Part shown: positions 6,323 to 8,715 of the stretch, in pieces | Layout: the number at the start of each line of letters is the position of its first letter | Position numbering within the stretch: position 1 is the stretch's first letter | Origin: Sulfonitrofixus sp039714575 | Lineage (GTDB): Bacteria > Campylobacterota > Campylobacteria > Campylobacterales > Sulfurimonadaceae | Assembly: GCA_039714575.1 (NCBI GenBank) | Contig: JBDLJE010000076.1 | Coordinates: 1 to 8,715, forward strand | DNA: 8,715 nucleotides | Reading direction: 5' to 3' | The notes under the pieces: model-generated | What the model was told of the DNA's origin: nothing | The model's input: only the letters and a program-made list of their open reading frames with translations | Database searches by the model: none | Program-made: the position numbers and the translations under genes

Positions 6323-8674
6323 ATGAATTCAACATCTGTCAACCCGCAAAACAACATCGATGAAGATGAGATCGACCTTAAAGAGGTCTTCGGCACGCTC
6401 AACCGTTATAAATACTCTATTATCGTTTTTGCTATCGTCTTTACGATCGGGGCGACGGTATTTGCTTATTTTAAACCCAATGTCTATTCAGCGTCAACAA
6501 CAATAGAGCTGGAAGAAGACAGAGGCTGGGGTGCTAAAGGTGATGCAATGTCGCTTGCTCTAAGCGGCGGCGGTGCCAACCTGGACAATGAGCAGTACAT
6601 CATCAAGTCACGTTTCCTGGCAGAAAAGGTCCTTCGCGGACTAGAGATCGGTACGCGCTACTATACAACGCATAACCTGCGGACTATAGAGCTCTATCAC
6701 TTATCTCCGTTTATGGTGGTCTCTAAAGAACTTGACAGCTCTTTAGAGGGAACGACCTTTAACATGGAGATAATCGATCAAGACCGCTTTATATTGCGTA
6801 TGGCACCTGCTGTCGGAATGAAGGAAAAAACACTTCACCTGCTGGGTCTAATAGAGGCACCGGAAGACAGACCAAAACCTTATGAACAAGAACATACGTT
6901 CGGCGAAGAGATCGTGACGGAGTGGTTTAGTCTGAAGATCGACAAACTTTTTGATCTGGATAACCGGGAGTACTCTTTTTCCGTTACACCCAATGACTAT
7001 ATGGCCGGTTTTATACAGGGCGGTGTCTCGACTTCGCTAGTATCGAAAAGCGGTACCATCTTACGAATTTCATTTCAGGACAATGTTGCACTTCGCGCCC
7101 AGCAGATACTGAATGCATTGACTGAGCGTTACCTGCAGCAAGAGCTTGAAGAGAAGACACACGAGGCGGACCAGACACTGAAGTTCATCGATGCTCAGAT
7201 CGAAGAGATCAATAAAGATGTTGAGCAGTCTCAGGGTCAACTGGAGAAGTTCCGTTCGAAAAACGTTATTGTCGACGTGGGCTCGCAGGCGATGATGACG
7301 GCACAGAACATGGCTGAGTATGAGAGCAAACTTCAAGCACTCGAGATCGAGTCCAATGTACTCAAAAACGTTCAGGAGTATATGAACACCGGTAAAGACC
7401 TTTCAGGTATCAGTCTGGGTTCTGCAGCCTATACCGACCCGGCGCTTGCACAGATGATCCAGAAACTCCAGGAGAGTATTATGGCGCGAAACTCCCTTTT
7501 GGTCGAGTTTACAGAGCTTCACCCGGATGTTATCAAGTTGACAGAAGCGATCAACTCTATTAAGTCATCGATCAAGTTTACCCTTAAAAATGATGTGAAC
7601 ATCATCGAGGAGCGTAAAAAGACACTGCGCCGTTACATTCGCAAGTATCAACGCTCTTTGGAAGCACTGCCGGAGAATGAGCGTAAGTTAGCCAACCTGA
7701 CCCGTAACACGCTGGTCAATGAAAAAGTCTATAACTTCTTGTTGGAAAAACGTGCAGAGACCGCGATACTTCGTTCGTCTACAGTCTCTAAAACACGTGT
7801 CCTGGACTCGGCACTGCTGCCATACTTGCCGATCAAACCTAAACGCCTGCTTATCATCTTAGTGGGCATGATCCTTGGGTTTATCGTGGGGATCGCCTTG
7901 GCATTTTTACGTGCCTTTTTGGACGACACGCTCAAAACAGCTGAAGACATTGACAAGATCACAAATATACCGCTTTACGGTGCTGTTCCGCAGCGTAAAG
8001 ATAAAACGACACGTTCGCAGTTCGAAGAGGCGATGCGTGTGCTTCGTACCAACTTGCAGTTTGTAGGCGGGGCTAAAAAGTCGAAGATCGTTGCTCTGAC
8101 ATCATCGATCTCGGGTGAGGGTAAGACGACTATTGCAGTCGCTTTGAGCAAGATCGTTGCAGCGACCGGTAAAAAAGTGATAGTCCTTGACCTGGATATG
8201 CGCCGTTCCCGTATGCATGAAGAGTTCAGCATCAGCAACAAAGTCGGAGTGAGTTCGATCCTGTCCGGTCACGATACACTGGATGATGTGATACAGGCAG
8301 AGGTAGAAGAGAACCTGGATGTCATCACGGCCGGTCCTAAACCGCCAAACCCGTCGGAGCTGCTTGTGACATCAGGTTTTGATGAGTTGATCGAAAAGCT
8401 CTCTGAGAGCTATGACTATATCATCCTTGACACACCGCCGATCGGGTTGGTGACAGATGCCATGATCTTGTTGAAGATGGCTGACGTAGGCCTGATCGTT
8501 ACCCGTGCAAATTACTCCAAGAAGTCGTTTCTTAAAAACATCGAGCGCTTTGCTTCGGAGCATGAACTTCATAATCTTGGGTTTATTATTAATGGGCTGG
8601 AGTCCAGTAAGAAGCATGGTTACGGCTATGGCTACGGATATGGATATGGCTCAGGAAAAGGCTACTACGACTAA
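6323..8674 (+). CDS. wzc: Wzc-like polysaccharide co-polymerase and bacterial tyrosine kinase (BY-kinase)
   Basis: This 783-residue inner-membrane protein has the full BY-kinase layout. A Wzz-type N-terminal part (DLKEVFGTLNRYK) leads into membrane helix 1 (about 31-50). A periplasmic region follows with predicted coiled coil at about 270-320, then a GNVR-like segment from about 450. A proline-containing LPYLPIKPKR precedes membrane helix 2 (about 509-531). The cytoplasmic kinase has the oligomerisation motif ExxRxxR (E569, R572, R575), Walker A SGEGKTT (597-603, K601), Walker A' VLDLDMRR (D623, D625) and Walker B IILDTPP (D703). The tail carries seven tyrosines (767, 769, 771, 773, 775, 781, 782), the likely autophosphorylation cluster. 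Such kinases set chain length and gate export with Wza through cycles of assembly and phosphorylation. The partner phosphatase (Wzb) is not in the window. It is somewhat longer than E. coli Wzc (about 720). Confidence 0.96.
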   Translation: MNSTSVNPQNNIDEDEIDLKEVFGTLNRYKYSIIVFAIVFTIGATVFAYFKPNVYSASTTIELEEDRGWGAKGDAMSLALSGGGANLDNEQYIIKSRFLAEKVLRGLEIGTRYYTTHNLRTIELYHLSPFMVVSKELDSSLEGTTFNMEIIDQDRFILRMAPAVGMKEKTLHLLGLIEAPEDRPKPYEQEHTFGEEIVTEWFSLKIDKLFDLDNREYSFSVTPNDYMAGFIQGGVSTSLVSKSGTILRISFQDNVALRAQQILNALTERYLQQELEEKTHEADQTLKFIDAQIEEINKDVEQSQGQLEKFRSKNVIVDVGSQAMMTAQNMAEYESKLQALEIESNVLKNVQEYMNTGKDLSGISLGSAAYTDPALAQMIQKLQESIMARNSLLVEFTELHPDVIKLTEAINSIKSSIKFTLKNDVNIIEERKKTLRRYIRKYQRSLEALPENERKLANLTRNTLVNEKVYNFLLEKRAETAILRSSTVSKTRVLDSALLPYLPIKPKRLLIILVGMILGFIVGIALAFLRAFLDDTLKTAEDIDKITNIPLYGAVPQRKDKTTRSQFEEAMRVLRTNLQFVGGAKKSKIVALTSSISGEGKTTIAVALSKIVAATGKKVIVLDLDMRRSRMHEEFSISNKVGVSSILSGHDTLDDVIQAEVEENLDVITAGPKPPNPSELLVTSGFDELIEKLSESYDYIILDTPPIGLVTDAMILLKMADVGLIVTRANYSKKSFLKNIERFASEHELHNLGFIINGLESSKKHGYGYGYGYGYGSGKGYYD
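8618..8647 (+). repeat. Five in-frame 6-bp units (GGNTAY) encoding a Gly-Tyr repeat
   Basis: The units GGTTAC, GGCTAT, GGCTAC, GGATAT and GGATAT run without interruption and encode five Gly-Tyr dipeptides in the kinase tail. Third positions differ between units, so the protein repeat is kept without a perfect DNA repeat. Copy change would alter the number of phosphoacceptor tyrosines without a frameshift. Confidence 0.9.
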
Positions 8675-8683
8675 AAGTTGTAG
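8665..8683 (+). other. Small hairpin enclosing the kinase stop codon
   Basis: CTACGAC (8665-8671) can pair with GTTGTAG (8677-8683), with one G-T wobble, around a TAAAA loop that holds the stop codon. No T run follows in the remaining 32 bases, so it is not a recognisable intrinsic terminator. It may be chance, or a weak 3'-end or coupling structure for a gene beyond the window. Confidence 0.25.
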
Positions 8684-8715
8684 CTTCAGCGCATCTTGCA
8701 CAAAAGTTTGCCACT

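Noticed and set aside
6325..6335. GAATTCAACAT match to the start of the heptamer tract at 580-590
   Set aside because: An 11-base single-unit match in the kinase start region without tandem copies; treated as coincidence.

Overview
The window is part of a surface-polysaccharide (capsule or exopolysaccharide) biosynthesis and export locus from a Gram-negative bacterium. An outer-membrane lipoprotein exporter of the Wza type lies next to an inner-membrane co-polymerase/tyrosine kinase of the Wzc type, which indicates a Wzx/Wzy-dependent pathway. The moderate GC content, AAGAGA/GAGAG-type ribosome binding sites, AT-rich TATAAT promoters and general protein style fit a Campylobacterota member of the Sulfurimonas/Sulfurovum/Sulfuricurvum kind. 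That placement is inferred from style; no ribosomal or housekeeping marker is present.

Layout. 1-1869 (+): asparagine-synthetase-like glutamine amidotransferase, missing its first residues at the window edge. 1896-2942 (+): polytopic EpsG-type polysaccharide polymerase candidate. 2982-4109 (+): GT4-family glycosyltransferase. These three genes are closely spaced and probably co-transcribed. 4110-4207: a short gap that is mostly one 79-bp element with 13-bp terminal inverted repeats and an internal 9-bp tandem repeat. 4208-5368 (-): a nucleotidyltransferase-fold protein of the uncharacterised NTP_transf_5 type, convergent to the glycosyltransferase. 5369-5511: a 143-bp divergent promoter region. 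5512-6321 (+): Wza-like exporter. 6323-8674 (+): Wzc-like BY-kinase with a Gly-Tyr repeat tail, one base after the exporter. 8675-8715: non-coding as far as it can be seen.

How they work together. The glycosyltransferase would add a sugar to a lipid-linked repeat unit. The amidotransferase could amidate a carboxylated sugar or a precursor. The EpsG-type protein would polymerise the units. Wzc would control chain length and gate export through its phosphorylation cycle, and Wza would carry the polymer across the outer membrane. The initiating sugar-phosphate transferase, the Wzx flippase and the Wzb phosphatase are not in the window.

The most notable observation is a tract of four perfect 7-bp repeats inside the amidotransferase gene. 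Gain or loss of one unit would put a stop codon in frame shortly downstream, so this gene is a candidate for on/off phase variation. Next are the inverted-repeat element between the convergent genes, the uncharacterised nucleotidyltransferase with a possibly leaderless transcript, and the repeat-encoded phosphoacceptor tail of the kinase.
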